NCBI RefSeq assembly: GCF_000619945.1
Contig: NZ_JHVC01000030.1
Location: 1-31,475, forward strand
From: Clostridium lundense DSM 17049
Lineage (GTDB): Bacteria > Bacillota > Clostridia > Clostridiales > Clostridiaceae
Length of the DNA stretch: 31,475 nt
Reading direction: 5' to 3'
Below, piece by piece: positions 1-7,682 of the stretch. Below the pieces are notes generated by a model. The model worked only from the letters and a program-made list of their open reading frames with translations. It had not been told where the DNA came from and did no database searches. How positions within the stretch are numbered: position 1 is the first letter of the stretch; every line of letters begins with the position of its first letter. Made by a program: the position numbers and the translations under genes.

Positions 1-900
1 CCCTGCCATAATAGTTGGCATGTCCCCAGTAACTGAATAAGGCTTTCCGTCACCAATTTTAGCAGATTTATAGATACATGCTGCTTCATCAGGCTCAACT
101 ACAACTGTTATAGGCCTATCTTCTCCAAACTTTGAAGCTAAGTAGCCTTGAACTGCTGCTGCAAAAGATCCTACCCCTGCTTGCAAAAATACATGAGTTG
201 GCTTTTCTATTCCTCTTTCTTCTAATTGTTCTATAGCCTCATGAATTAAAGTCCCATATCCCTGCATTATCCATGTTGGAATATCTTCATATCCTTTCCA
301 AGCTGTATCTTGAACCATTACCCATCCATATTTATTTGCATTTTCATTAGCAAGTCTAACTGCATCATCATAATTAAATTCAGTAATACTAGCTTCTGCC
401 CCTTCTTTTCTTATATTATTTAATCTTACTTCTGATGAGCCTTTTGGCATATAAACTACAGACTTTTGATCTAGTCTGTTAGCTGCCCATGCTACACCTC
501 TTCCATGATTTCCATCTGTAGCTGTAACAAATGTTATATCTCCTAATCTTTCTTTTATTTCTTTTGACTTTAATTTTTCAAAAGATACTTCTGATATATC
601 CATTTCTAATTTTTCTGCTAAATATTTTCCTATAGCATAAGACCCGCCTAACACTTTAAATGCATTCAATCCAAATCTATAGGACTCATCTTTTAAAAAT
701 ATATTTTTTACTCCTAAATACTTAGCTAAATTATCCAAACTATGTAAAGGTGTAACTTCATACTCAGGAAAACTTTTGTGAAACTTCCTTACTTTATCTA
801 TAACTTCTTCTGAAATAAAATCTGTATTTGCTTTATCCTTTACAGAATTCCTTGCTTCATTATTAATAATATATTTAATCATATTATCTTTACTTATCAT
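1..900 (-). CDS. dpaL: 2,3-diaminopropionate ammonia-lyase, 3' part missing
   Basis: PLP-dependent enzyme (YgeX family, fold type II) that converts 2,3-diaminopropionate to pyruvate and two ammonia through 2-aminoacrylate. The first 300 residues are present; the reading frame is open to the left edge, so the C-terminal part lies outside. The signature YRFGLNAFK carries the probable PLP lysine at residue 82, followed by LGGSYA. A second block has TDGNHGRG, typical of the substrate/PLP pocket, and near residue 220 the stretch QAGVGSFAAAVQGY is the phosphate-binding glycine loop. The start ATG at 898-900 has GGGGAGAAGG just upstream. It lies 23 bases after ridA on the same strand and is almost certainly co-transcribed with it. 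Both should be under the sigma-54 promoter at 1341-1357. The family assignment is firm; the physiological substrate in this organism is inferred. Confidence 0.92.
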   Translation of the reverse strand, partial: MISKDNMIKYIINNEARNSVKDKANTDFISEEVIDKVRKFHKSFPEYEVTPLHSLDNLAKYLGVKNIFLKDESYRFGLNAFKVLGGSYAIGKYLAEKLEMDISEVSFEKLKSKEIKERLGDITFVTATDGNHGRGVAWAANRLDQKSVVYMPKGSSEVRLNNIRKEGAEASITEFNYDDAVRLANENANKYGWVMVQDTAWKGYEDIPTWIMQGYGTLIHEAIEQLEERGIEKPTHVFLQAGVGSFAAAVQGYLASKFGEDRPITVVVEPDEAACIYKSAKIGDGKPYSVTGDMPTIMAG

Positions 901-923
901 TTTCTGCCTTCTCCCCTCTTAAA

Positions 924-1301
924 TTACTCTGTTGCTATTACTTCTATTTCTATTCCAGCACCCTTAGGAAGTTTAGCAACTTCTATACAACTTCTAGCTG
1001 GATAAGGTTCGCTAAAATACTTACTATATACTTCATTTACTTTTGTGAAATTACTCAAATCATTTAAAAATACGGTAGTCTTAATTACATTATTTAAATC
1101 CAATCCTTCTTCCTTTAGTATTTCAATTATATTTTTTATGCTTTGTTCTGTTTGGCTTTCTATATCTTCAGGCATTTTCCCAGTTTTTTGATCTACAGGT
1201 AACTGACCTGATATAAATATCAGACTATCAGATTTAATTCCCTGTGAATATGGTCCTATAGCAGCTGGTGCTCCCTTTGAATTTATATTTTTTTTCATCA
1301 T
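924..1301 (-). CDS. ridA: RidA family 2-iminobutanoate/2-iminopropanoate deaminase
   Basis: Small cytosolic YjgF/YER057c/UK114-type protein of 125 residues, the normal family length. It hydrolyses reactive enamine/imine intermediates such as 2-aminoacrylate, released by PLP enzymes, to keto acids and ammonia. Hallmarks are GPYSQGI near the N-terminus, SGQLPVD at about 31-37, and the active-site set R103, C105 and E120 (PARSC, GIEIEVIA), matching the Arg/Cys/Glu used by family members. The start is ATG-ATG; AAAGGAGG lies seven bases before the first ATG. It is the first gene of the ridA-dpaL unit. The pairing makes sense because diaminopropionate ammonia-lyase produces the very intermediate that RidA removes. 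A sigma-54 type promoter lies about 40 bases before its start. Confidence 0.93.
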   Translation of the reverse strand: MMKKNINSKGAPAAIGPYSQGIKSDSLIFISGQLPVDQKTGKMPEDIESQTEQSIKNIIEILKEEGLDLNNVIKTTVFLNDLSNFTKVNEVYSKYFSEPYPARSCIEVAKLPKGAGIEIEVIATE

Positions 1302-1340
1302 TTATAGTCCTCCTTTTGTGTTCTTTTATAATTATTAATC

Positions 1341-1357
1341 AGCAACATTCATGCCAA
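1341..1357 (-). promoter_or_regulatory. sigma-54 (-24/-12) promoter for ridA-dpaL
   Basis: On the minus strand the sequence reads TGGCATGAATGTTGCT. This fits the RpoN consensus TGGCACG-N4-TTGCW with one mismatch (C to T), and the invariant GG and GC are exactly ten bases apart. The -12 GC lies at 1342-1343, so transcription should begin near 1331, about 30 bases before the ridA start codon. The next gene upstream encodes a sigma-54 activator, which supports the call. Seen directly: the motif and spacing. Inferred: use by RpoN. Confidence 0.85.
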
Positions 1358-1573
1358 TAGAGATCACTATGGTACTATTATTTCTTAAAACCTTCATCCT
1401 CCTATAGTTTTATATAAAATTTAATTATAATAAATCCTTACTCTCTCTAGTCCTAACACAAATTATCTCAATTCAATCTGTATACAAAAAACATTTCATT
1501 TTGTTTAATAAAAATTTATTTTGGAATTAAATGTATAATAATGTTGGAAATATCCTTAAACTAAGAAAAGGAC

Positions 1574-1610
1574 TATTATCAAAACGATAAATGTTATCAT
1601 TTTGATAATA
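1574..1610. promoter_or_regulatory. Paired palindromic activator sites (likely UAS)
   Basis: Two near-identical 15-base palindromes, TTATCAAAACGATAA (1576-1590) and TTATCATTTTGATAA (1594-1608), lie head to tail. Together they form an inverted repeat with 17-base arms differing at one position around a 3-base centre. They sit about 245-280 bases upstream of the predicted sigma-54 start site, a usual distance for enhancer-type activator binding. No U-run follows on either strand, so a terminator is unlikely. They are probably bound by the Fis-type HTH of the adjacent activator. Confidence 0.65.
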
Positions 1611-1661
1611 ATCCTCCCTATTACCGCCCTATATAGACTTTTTTGAAAATTTTAATTATTA

Positions 1662-1684
1662 CAATTTATCATTTTGATAAATTG
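1662..1684. promoter_or_regulatory. Third copy of the TTATCATTTTGATAA palindrome
   Basis: An exact copy of the 15-base site lies at 1666-1680, inside a longer 23-base palindrome. It overlaps the stop codon (1669-1671) of the sigma-54 activator gene. Its centre is 72 bases from the nearest of the paired sites. It could be a further activator site, or a weak stem-loop at the end of the activator mRNA; the identity to the other copies favours protein binding. Confidence 0.5.
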
Positions 1685-3432
1685 TACTCTTCTATTTTTC
1701 TATACAAGGTTGCAATGCCTATTCCTAATTTAGTAGCAGCTATTTTTTTCCCTTCCGTTGTTTTGCCATAGACCTTTAAAGCTCTTTCGATTGCGTTTTT
1801 TTCCAATTCTTTTAATGTACATATTTCTCTTTCGGTATCCTTTGCTTTTAATGCTATTTTATTTTCTCGTATGTTTTTTGGTATAGTATTTTCACTTAAC
1901 ACTCCATCTATACCAACCATATTTATCATAAATTCTATGGTATTTTCTAACTCCCTAATATTTCCTGGCCATTGATAGGAATAAAAACTATCCCACACTT
2001 GCTTGTCTACCTTTACTTTCATAAAATCTTTATTAAATAGTTTCAAATATTTTTTTATAAAAAATTCAGTTAAAAGCTTTATATCCTCTATTCTCTCCCT
2101 TAATGGTGGTATTTCTACAGGTATTACATTTAATCTATAATATAAATCCTCCCTAAACCTATTCTCTTCTATTAATTTTATAAGATTTTTATTCGTTGCA
2201 GCTATTACTCTAACATCTATATCAATAGGTCTATTTGATCCTATTTTAACAATTTTTCTTTCTTGTAAAACTCTTAATAATTTTGTTTGTAGGAATAAAG
2301 GCATGTCTCCTATTTCATCTAAAAAAATAGTTCCCTTATTTGCTAATTCAAATTTACCTATCTTTCCCATAGGGTCTGCCCCTGTAAAAGCACCTTTTAC
2401 ATATCCAAATAACTCACTTTCTAATAAAGATTCAGGTATAGCAGCACAATTTATAGCTATAAATTGCTCATCTTCTCTGCTACTCTCATTATGAACAGCT
2501 CTAGCTACCAACTCCTTTCCAGTGCCACTTTCACCACTAACTAATACTGTCGAAATAGAAGGAGCTATTTTCTTTATAGTGCTCTTTAACTTCTGCATCT
2601 TCTCACAACTTCCCAAAATATCTTCACAATAAATCCTTTTTTCCTTAGTAGATAACTTATTTATTTTCTCTCTAAATTCTTTTGTATCATGAAAGAAAAA
2701 CATTCTATCATACTGTTCTTCATTCAAATAAACTGGATATATATTTCCCAATAAATTAAAACTTTCGTTATCTATAATAACTTTGTATTCTAATAAGTTT
2801 AAAATACTATCCCCGTTAAATTTTATAAATACTTTATTTTTAGAAAAGTCATGCTGCAATTTCAAATACTTTAATGCATTTTTATTTATGTGAGTTATAT
2901 AATCGTCTTTATTTAGTATTATTACACCTTGATCTACCTTATCTATAATAGTATTAAATAGTTCAATAAGAGTTTGATTTCTTCTTTTTTCTTTTTTCTC
3001 ATAAGCGGCTATACTTATAAATTCTGATATCTGCTGTAAAAATTCCATGTGAACATCAAATCTCTCCATTAAATGCTGTCTTTGCTGTTCTGTGAGACAA
3101 ATCAACCCTATAACACCTATTGTTTCACCATTAAGCTTTATAGGAGTACTCATTTCAAATTTTTCTTCACACATATCCCTTTTGGGGCATGGTATACAAA
3201 GTTTATCTTCGCCGGGCTTGTATACTATTTGTATTTCTCCTGATTTTAATACATTTTTATATACATATCCTGCCTCTGCCATATTCTCATTTATCTTATT
3301 TTCAAATACTCCTGTTCCAGCAATTCTATCCAAATTTTCATCTACTATCTCTATTTCTACATGTAATATTTGAGAAATTATATTTGCATATTTAATAACC
3401 GAATCTTGTATATCCTTCAAATAAGAACCCAT
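1669..3432 (-). CDS. Sigma-54-dependent transcriptional activator
   Basis: Enhancer-binding protein of 587 residues. The N-terminal 1-145 is a GAF-like sensor with a Cys motif C79-x2-C82-x5-C88 plus C112. Residues about 155-255 look like a PAS domain. The AAA+ domain follows, with Walker A GESGTGKE (300-307), the sigma-54 contact loop GAFTGA (347-352), Walker B GTIFLDEIGD (367-376) and the sensor/arginine region RFREDLYYRL. A Fis-type helix-turn-helix ends the protein (about 560-584). There is no receiver domain, so it probably senses a ligand or redox state directly. Its gene ends about 310 bases before the sigma-54 promoter of ridA-dpaL, which is its likely target. It starts 24 bases after bofA without a visible terminator between, so read-through from the dnaX-recR-bofA unit is possible. 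The start ATG follows GGAAGGG by ten bases. Confidence 0.93.
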   Translation of the reverse strand: MGSYLKDIQDSVIKYANIISQILHVEIEIVDENLDRIAGTGVFENKINENMAEAGYVYKNVLKSGEIQIVYKPGEDKLCIPCPKRDMCEEKFEMSTPIKLNGETIGVIGLICLTEQQRQHLMERFDVHMEFLQQISEFISIAAYEKKEKRRNQTLIELFNTIIDKVDQGVIILNKDDYITHINKNALKYLKLQHDFSKNKVFIKFNGDSILNLLEYKVIIDNESFNLLGNIYPVYLNEEQYDRMFFFHDTKEFREKINKLSTKEKRIYCEDILGSCEKMQKLKSTIKKIAPSISTVLVSGESGTGKELVARAVHNESSREDEQFIAINCAAIPESLLESELFGYVKGAFTGADPMGKIGKFELANKGTIFLDEIGDMPLFLQTKLLRVLQERKIVKIGSNRPIDIDVRVIAATNKNLIKLIEENRFREDLYYRLNVIPVEIPPLRERIEDIKLLTEFFIKKYLKLFNKDFMKVKVDKQVWDSFYSYQWPGNIRELENTIEFMINMVGIDGVLSENTIPKNIRENKIALKAKDTEREICTLKELEKNAIERALKVYGKTTEGKKIAATKLGIGIATLYRKIEEYNLSK

Positions 3433-3456
3433 TTTTCATCAACCCTTCCAGGTATA

Positions 3457-3711
3457 TTATAACAATGTTTTAAATATAATTAGAAATATTACTCCAGGGA
3501 CACCAAAGAAACCTGCTATTAATGCTGTAACCGCATTTATTCCTATACTAAAATTAAATAATGTTCCTATAGCATTTATAAAAAATAATAAAACTGCCCC
3601 CATAACACCATTAATTATTAACTTTATTAATATTGCCAATGGCCATGCAAATATTTTTACTAATATTACTAGAGCTAAAATTGCAATTAAAAAATACCCT
3701 ATATACTCCAT
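3457..3711 (-). CDS. bofA: Pro-sigma-K processing inhibitor BofA family protein
   Basis: An 84-residue integral membrane protein with two to three hydrophobic segments. It ends in the BofA signature around INAVTALIAGFFGVPGV. In Bacillus, BofA holds the SpoIVFB protease inactive in the forespore outer membrane until sigma-K is needed. Clostridia carry the protein even where the pathway differs, so the role here is inferred from family. It is preceded by AGAGGGGG seven bases before ATG. It is the last gene of the conserved dnaX-ybaB-recR-yaaL-bofA order, 54 bases after the DUF2508 gene. Confidence 0.9.
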   Translation of the reverse strand: MEYIGYFLIAILALVILVKIFAWPLAILIKLIINGVMGAVLLFFINAIGTLFNFSIGINAVTALIAGFFGVPGVIFLIIFKTLL

Positions 3712-3765
3712 AATATCCCCCTCTATTCATATACTATATTAATAAATATTAATGTTTTACTGAAA

Positions 3766-4035
3766 TTATACAACATTACGTCCTTGCAACATATATTTAA
3801 ATTCAATCTTTATATTTTTGTTTTTAGCTTCATTTAATAAATACATATATTTTGCTTTAGCCGCTTCCTCCATATATATAGCATAATCTACTAGCCTGGG
3901 GTCTTTAACCATTTCAAAATAAGCTCTAGCTCTTTCTATTTCCTCAATAGTCTCTATTATTGAAGCAATTATTTTCTTTTCTTCATCTGTATAACCCTTG
4001 TCTTTTTTTAATTTTAGTTTTAAATCATTATTCAT
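3766..4035 (-). CDS. DUF2508 (YaaL) family protein
   Basis: An 89-residue, highly charged, helical cytosolic protein, with no signal or membrane segment. The family's conserved pattern is visible in the centre: a helix with ERARAYFEMVKDPRLVDYAIY, followed by a second helix ending KYMYLLNEAKN. The function of the family is unknown. The position between recR and bofA is the same as yaaL in Bacillus subtilis, which supports the call. A clear GGGAGG precedes the ATG by seven bases. Confidence 0.88.
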   Translation of the reverse strand: MNNDLKLKLKKDKGYTDEEKKIIASIIETIEEIERARAYFEMVKDPRLVDYAIYMEEAAKAKYMYLLNEAKNKNIKIEFKYMLQGRNVV

Positions 4036-4107
4036 AAAAAACCTCCCATTTCATATCCTATTATAATTTTAGACATGAAACAGAAGGTTTATTCATATAA
4101 ATTATAT

Positions 4108-4704
4108 TTATATTTCTTTTCTACCTTCTAAAGCTTTGGATAATGTAACTTCATCAGCATATTCCAAATCCCCTCCAACAGGGATTCCATGTGCTATTCT
4201 AGTTACCTTAGCTCCTAAAGGCTTTAATATTTTTGATATATACATAGCTGTAGCTTCTCCCTCTACATTAGGATTAGTTGCAACTATAACTTCTCTTACC
4301 TCTCCATTTATCCTACTTACCAGTTCTCTTAGTTTTATATCATCTGGTCCTCTTCCTGCCATAGGTGATATGGTTCCATGAAGTACATGATACATGCCAT
4401 TATACTCTCTAACTTTCTCCATAGCTATTATATCCTTTGGTTGTTCTACAACGCATATAGTACTTTTATCCCTATTGGGATTGCTACATACAGCACATGG
4501 ATCCTTGTCTGTAAAATTACCACATATGGAACAATATTTTATTGTTCCTCTTGCTTTTACAAGCGCAGAAGCAAATTCATCTACTTCATCTTTGGGTAAA
4601 TTCAGCACATATAAAGTTAACCTTTGTGCGGTCTTATGTCCTATGCCAGGAAGCTTTGCAAATTCTTCTATAAGTTTCTCAATAGCTACTGGATAAAACT
4701 CCAA
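4108..4704 (-). CDS. recR: Recombination protein RecR
   Basis: RecR acts with RecF and RecO in loading RecA at gaps during recombinational repair. Read from a TTG start at 4702-4704, the protein is 198 residues, the usual length, and opens M-EFYPVAIEKLIEEFAKLPG as is normal for clostridial RecR. The longer reading from GTG 4711-4713 is less likely, because that GTG is part of the ribosome site GAGGTG, which sits six bases before the TTG. A helix-hairpin-helix (LPGIGHKTAQR) is followed by a zinc finger with Cys at about 58, 61, 70 and 73 (CSICG, CAVC). A Toprim domain comes next (CVVEQPKDI, ATNPNVEGEATA). It lies 27 bases after ybaB in the dnaX operon. Confidence 0.96.
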   Translation of the reverse strand: MEFYPVAIEKLIEEFAKLPGIGHKTAQRLTLYVLNLPKDEVDEFASALVKARGTIKYCSICGNFTDKDPCAVCSNPNRDKSTICVVEQPKDIIAMEKVREYNGMYHVLHGTISPMAGRGPDDIKLRELVSRINGEVREVIVATNPNVEGEATAMYISKILKPLGAKVTRIAHGIPVGGDLEYADEVTLSKALEGRKEI

Positions 4705-4731
4705 TTCCTTCACCTCATCTTCAATAAGCCA

Positions 4732-5073
4732 TTAGAACATTCCAGGTATATTTAATCCTCCAGTTAACTTCTTCATTTCATTAGCTGTTTCTTCTTCAGC
4801 CTTCTTTAATGCTTCATTACAAGCAGACAAAATCAAATCTTGAAGCATTTCAATGTCATCTGGATCTACTACTTCAGGTTTTATCTTTATGTCAACAATC
4901 TCCTTTTTTCCATTAGCTACAGCTTTTACTGCACCACCACCAACACTTGCTTCAAACTCTTTTTCTTGTAACTGAGATTGCATTTCCTCCATTTGTTTTT
5001 GAAACTTTTGTGCTTGTTTCATTAAATTGTTCATATTTCCTCCACCAAAATTAGGCATTCCACTTCTTCCCAT
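4732..5073 (-). CDS. YbaB/EbfC family nucleoid-associated protein
   Basis: A 113-residue DNA-binding protein of the YbaB/EbfC (YaaK) family. It has a Gly/Asn-rich N-terminus, a long helix rich in Met, Lys and Gln (NLMKQAQKFQKQMEEMQ), then a small beta region with the conserved GGGAVKAVANGKKEIVDIKI. Members form dimers that bind DNA with little specificity. AGGAGG lies ten bases before the ATG. The position between dnaX and recR is conserved across Firmicutes, and co-transcription with both is expected. The exact role in repair or nucleoid structure remains unclear for the family. Confidence 0.93.
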   Translation of the reverse strand: MGRSGMPNFGGGNMNNLMKQAQKFQKQMEEMQSQLQEKEFEASVGGGAVKAVANGKKEIVDIKIKPEVVDPDDIEMLQDLILSACNEALKKAEEETANEMKKLTGGLNIPGMF

Positions 5074-5185
5074 ACTTTATATTCCTCCTTAATATCTTTT
5101 AATTTTAAATTCTTTAATTACTCGTAATATATCCTACAATTATTTATTGTAACGTATGAAGCATAAACTGTAAATTATTTTACAT

Positions 5186-6790
5186 CTATTCTTCTAATAT
5201 TTTTACTATATCTTCTCCAAATGTTTTTCTAAGCATTTCCTCTGGATTCTCTTCTACTATATCTTCTTTTTCTATAATATATTTTATTCCTATTCTTTCT
5301 TTTAGTACCTCTGAAAATATTTCTTCTGCTACTTTTTTATTTTCTTCTTTTTCAAGTCTTTGTTTATTAAATGCATACTGTTCTTCATACTTTAATAATA
5401 TTACTCCATTTTTACACTCTATAGGTTGTGCAGTCATTAAAGATGCATATAATACCATATGCCTCCTAGCTTTAAAAGTTTCTAGTATATCTCTCCAAGA
5501 TTTTTTTACTATATCTATATTCAATTTTGAATCTGGATTAAACTGTTTTACTGACTGCATTACTACATCATTATTAGTTTGATCCTTAGATTTTTTAGGC
5601 ACTTTTGAAATTACTTTTTCACCTGATATTTTTATCTCACCATTTTTTATAGCCTCTTCAATCTTATTTAATCTTGAAAGTATAACTTCTTTAGATGTAT
5701 CATATTCTATTTTACACATTTTTATTATGGCTAACTCTATATATATTCTGCTCTGTTTAGTCCATTTAGCTTGATCTTCTGCCTCTTGCAGTATTCTTAT
5801 ATTTCGCATGATTTCTTCGATTCTTATTTTGGAACTTTGCTCCTTTAAAAGTTCTATATTTTCTTCAGACATATCTAATATTTCATTTGGATTTTTACTT
5901 ACTTTAATCATAAGTAAATTTCGCATATGATTTATCATATCTCTAATAAAATAATGTATATCTTTACCGCTAAGAACTACTTCCTCTATAACCTTAACAG
6001 ATCCCTCTATATTTTTATCTATTATACTGTCTGTAAGTCTTATTAAGTTTTCATTAGTGACAAGTCCTAACATATTTATAACTTTGTCATACTCAATTTT
6101 TCCGTCACTCATGGATATAGCTTGATCCAACACACTCAAAGCGTCTCTCATTGCACCATCTGACATTCTAGCTATAAGATTTAAACTTTTATCATCAGCT
6201 AAAACTCCCTGTTCTTTAACAATAAGCCTAAGCCTTTCAAATATATCTTCACTTTTAATTCTTTTAAAATCAAAACGTTGGCATCTTGATAATATTGTTA
6301 TAGGAAGCTTTTGAGGATCAGTAGTAGCAAGAATAAAGATTACATTTGCAGGTGGTTCCTCTAATGTTTTTAAAAAGGCATTTACTGCTCCTGAAGATAA
6401 CATATGAACTTCATCCATTATATAAACTTTGTATTTTGCTTCTCTTGGTGGATAATTAACTTCTTCTACTATTTCTCTTATTTTATCTACTCCATTATTA
6501 GAAGCTGCATCTAACTCTGTTACATCTATTAAAAGATTTGAGTTTATTTTTTTACACATCTCACATTCATTACAAGGCTCTCCATCTTGTAAGTTTAAAC
6601 AATTCACAGCTTTTGCAAGTATTTTAGCTGTAGATGTTTTTCCTGTTCCTCTAGTACCGCAAAAAAGATAAGCATGAGCTATTCTATTACTTTTTATTTG
6701 ATTTTTTAATGTAACAGTTATATGTTGTTCACCTATTACATCCTTAAAAATTTTTGGTCTCCATTCTCTATATAAAGCGGTATAGGACAT
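5186..6790 (-). CDS. dnaX: DNA polymerase III subunit gamma/tau
   Basis: Clamp-loader ATPase of the replicative polymerase, 534 residues. The N-terminal AAA+ domain has Walker A GTRGTGKT (45-52), a zinc module with C64, C73, C76 and C79, Walker B with DEVH (126-129), and the SRC motif (168-170) that provides the arginine finger. The clamp-loader lid and oligomerisation domains follow to about 360. The charged C-terminal part fits tau. The start ATG is six bases after GAGAGGTG. It is the first gene of the dnaX-ybaB-recR-yaaL-bofA unit and is separated from the SRP RNA by a strong terminator. No obvious programmed frameshift site was identified, though this was not searched exhaustively. Confidence 0.97.
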   Translation of the reverse strand: MSYTALYREWRPKIFKDVIGEQHITVTLKNQIKSNRIAHAYLFCGTRGTGKTSTAKILAKAVNCLNLQDGEPCNECEMCKKINSNLLIDVTELDAASNNGVDKIREIVEEVNYPPREAKYKVYIMDEVHMLSSGAVNAFLKTLEEPPANVIFILATTDPQKLPITILSRCQRFDFKRIKSEDIFERLRLIVKEQGVLADDKSLNLIARMSDGAMRDALSVLDQAISMSDGKIEYDKVINMLGLVTNENLIRLTDSIIDKNIEGSVKVIEEVVLSGKDIHYFIRDMINHMRNLLMIKVSKNPNEILDMSEENIELLKEQSSKIRIEEIMRNIRILQEAEDQAKWTKQSRIYIELAIIKMCKIEYDTSKEVILSRLNKIEEAIKNGEIKISGEKVISKVPKKSKDQTNNDVVMQSVKQFNPDSKLNIDIVKKSWRDILETFKARRHMVLYASLMTAQPIECKNGVILLKYEEQYAFNKQRLEKEENKKVAEEIFSEVLKERIGIKYIIEKEDIVEENPEEMLRKTFGEDIVKILEE

Positions 6791-6906
6791 CTATTTCACC
6801 TCTCAGTAAAACTTTTTATAATAATTTTTAATTTCATCTCATACTATTATACATTAAGTTAATACTTAATTCTATTTCTAACAATAATACACCATTTATT
6901 TAAAAA

Positions 6907-6948
6907 TAATAATAAAAAAAACGCACAATAAACAAAGTTTATTGTGCG
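6907..6948 (-). terminator. Rho-independent terminator of the SRP RNA unit
   Basis: A perfect 12-base-pair stem (CGCACAATAAAC / GTTTATTGTGCG) with a 3-base loop at 6922-6948 is followed on the minus strand by eight T. It ends the tRNA-Ser(GGA)-SRP RNA transcript before dnaX. Confidence 0.93.
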
Positions 6949-6964
6949 ATAATTACTATATTAA

Positions 6965-7230
<266 letters not shown>

Positions 7231-7241
7231 CAAAGATTCTA

Positions 7242-7331
7242 TGGCGGAGAGAAGGAGATTCGAACTCCTGGTAGAGTTGCCCCTACACACGCTTTCCAGG
7301 CGTGCTCCTTCAACCACTCGGACATCTCTCC
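7242..7331 (-). tRNA. tRNA-Ser (anticodon GGA)
   Basis: Class II tRNA of 90 bases including encoded CCA. The acceptor stem is GGAGAGA / TCTCTCC with discriminator G. The anticodon loop CTGGAAA gives GGA, reading UCC/UCU. A long variable arm and TTCGAAT in the T loop are visible. It probably also serves as the tRNA sensed by the serS T-box (specifier UCC). Confidence 0.96.
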
Positions 7332-7379
7332 ATAGCCTACTCATGAATAAGTAATGTTTATTTAATTAAGACAAAGACT

Positions 7380-7408
7380 ATTATACTATCAAACTAATTA
7401 AAATTCAA
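7380..7408 (-). promoter_or_regulatory. Promoter for tRNA-Ser(GGA)-SRP RNA
   Basis: The minus strand reads TTGAAT (7403-7408), a 17-base spacer, and TATAAT (7380-7385). Transcription would begin near 7373, about 40 bases before the tRNA. It lies just beyond the end of the Spo0E-like gene. Confidence 0.7.
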
Positions 7409-7415
7409 TAGTTTT

Positions 7416-7682
7416 TTATAAAAATTTTATTTTTTTAGAATTATTTTTATCCATGGTAATGCTAGTATACTCATTTAATAGCCTGTCCATATACTGACTC
7501 ACCTCAAGAATATGCTTGCTTTTCTCTAAGTTATCTATATCACAAGATACTTCGTTTAATAAAACTCTTGTATTTTCTATTTCTTTTTCTATATCTACTA
7601 AATTACTATATTTCTCTATTTCCTTTTCTTTTAAAATATCTTCATCTATATCAATACAGGACATTAAAAAACTCTTTACCAT
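7416..7682 (-). CDS. Spo0E-like aspartyl-phosphate phosphatase
   Basis: An 88-residue cytosolic helical protein. The C-terminal half (about 31-72) matches the Spo0E family pattern of two antiparallel helices, ending in ILEVSQYMDRLLNEY. The signature S62-Q63-x-x-D66 corresponds to the SQELD motif that inserts into the active site of phosphorylated Spo0A. Spo0E-like proteins delay sporulation by removing the phosphate from Spo0A; that role is inferred here. The N-terminal 30 residues exceed the usual short form. AGGAGG lies eight bases before ATG. A perfect palindrome (ATATCC-GGT-GGATAT, 7701-7715) sits just upstream of the ribosome site. The gene interrupts the tadA-SRP RNA order known from Bacillus. 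Confidence 0.75.
   Translation of the reverse strand: MVKSFLMSCIDIDEDILKEKEIEKYSNLVDIEKEIENTRVLLNEVSCDIDNLEKSKHILEVSQYMDRLLNEYTSITMDKNNSKKIKFL

Noticed and set aside
1574..1610. Rho-independent terminator for the sigma-54 activator gene
   Set aside because: The stem is almost all A/T and lacks a U-run on the minus strand; the exact repeat of the half-sites argues for protein binding.
1574..1684. CRISPR-like repeats
   Set aside because: Only three short palindromes with unequal spacing (18 and 72 bases between centres) and no spacer pattern; better explained as regulator sites.
2303..3395. Plus-strand open frames of 60-93 codons
   Set aside because: They are antisense shadows of the sigma-54 activator gene, hydrophobic by composition only, and lack ribosome sites.
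4136..4696. Three plus-strand open frames of 73-100 codons
   Set aside because: Antisense to recR, which is fully supported by motifs; no ribosome sites.
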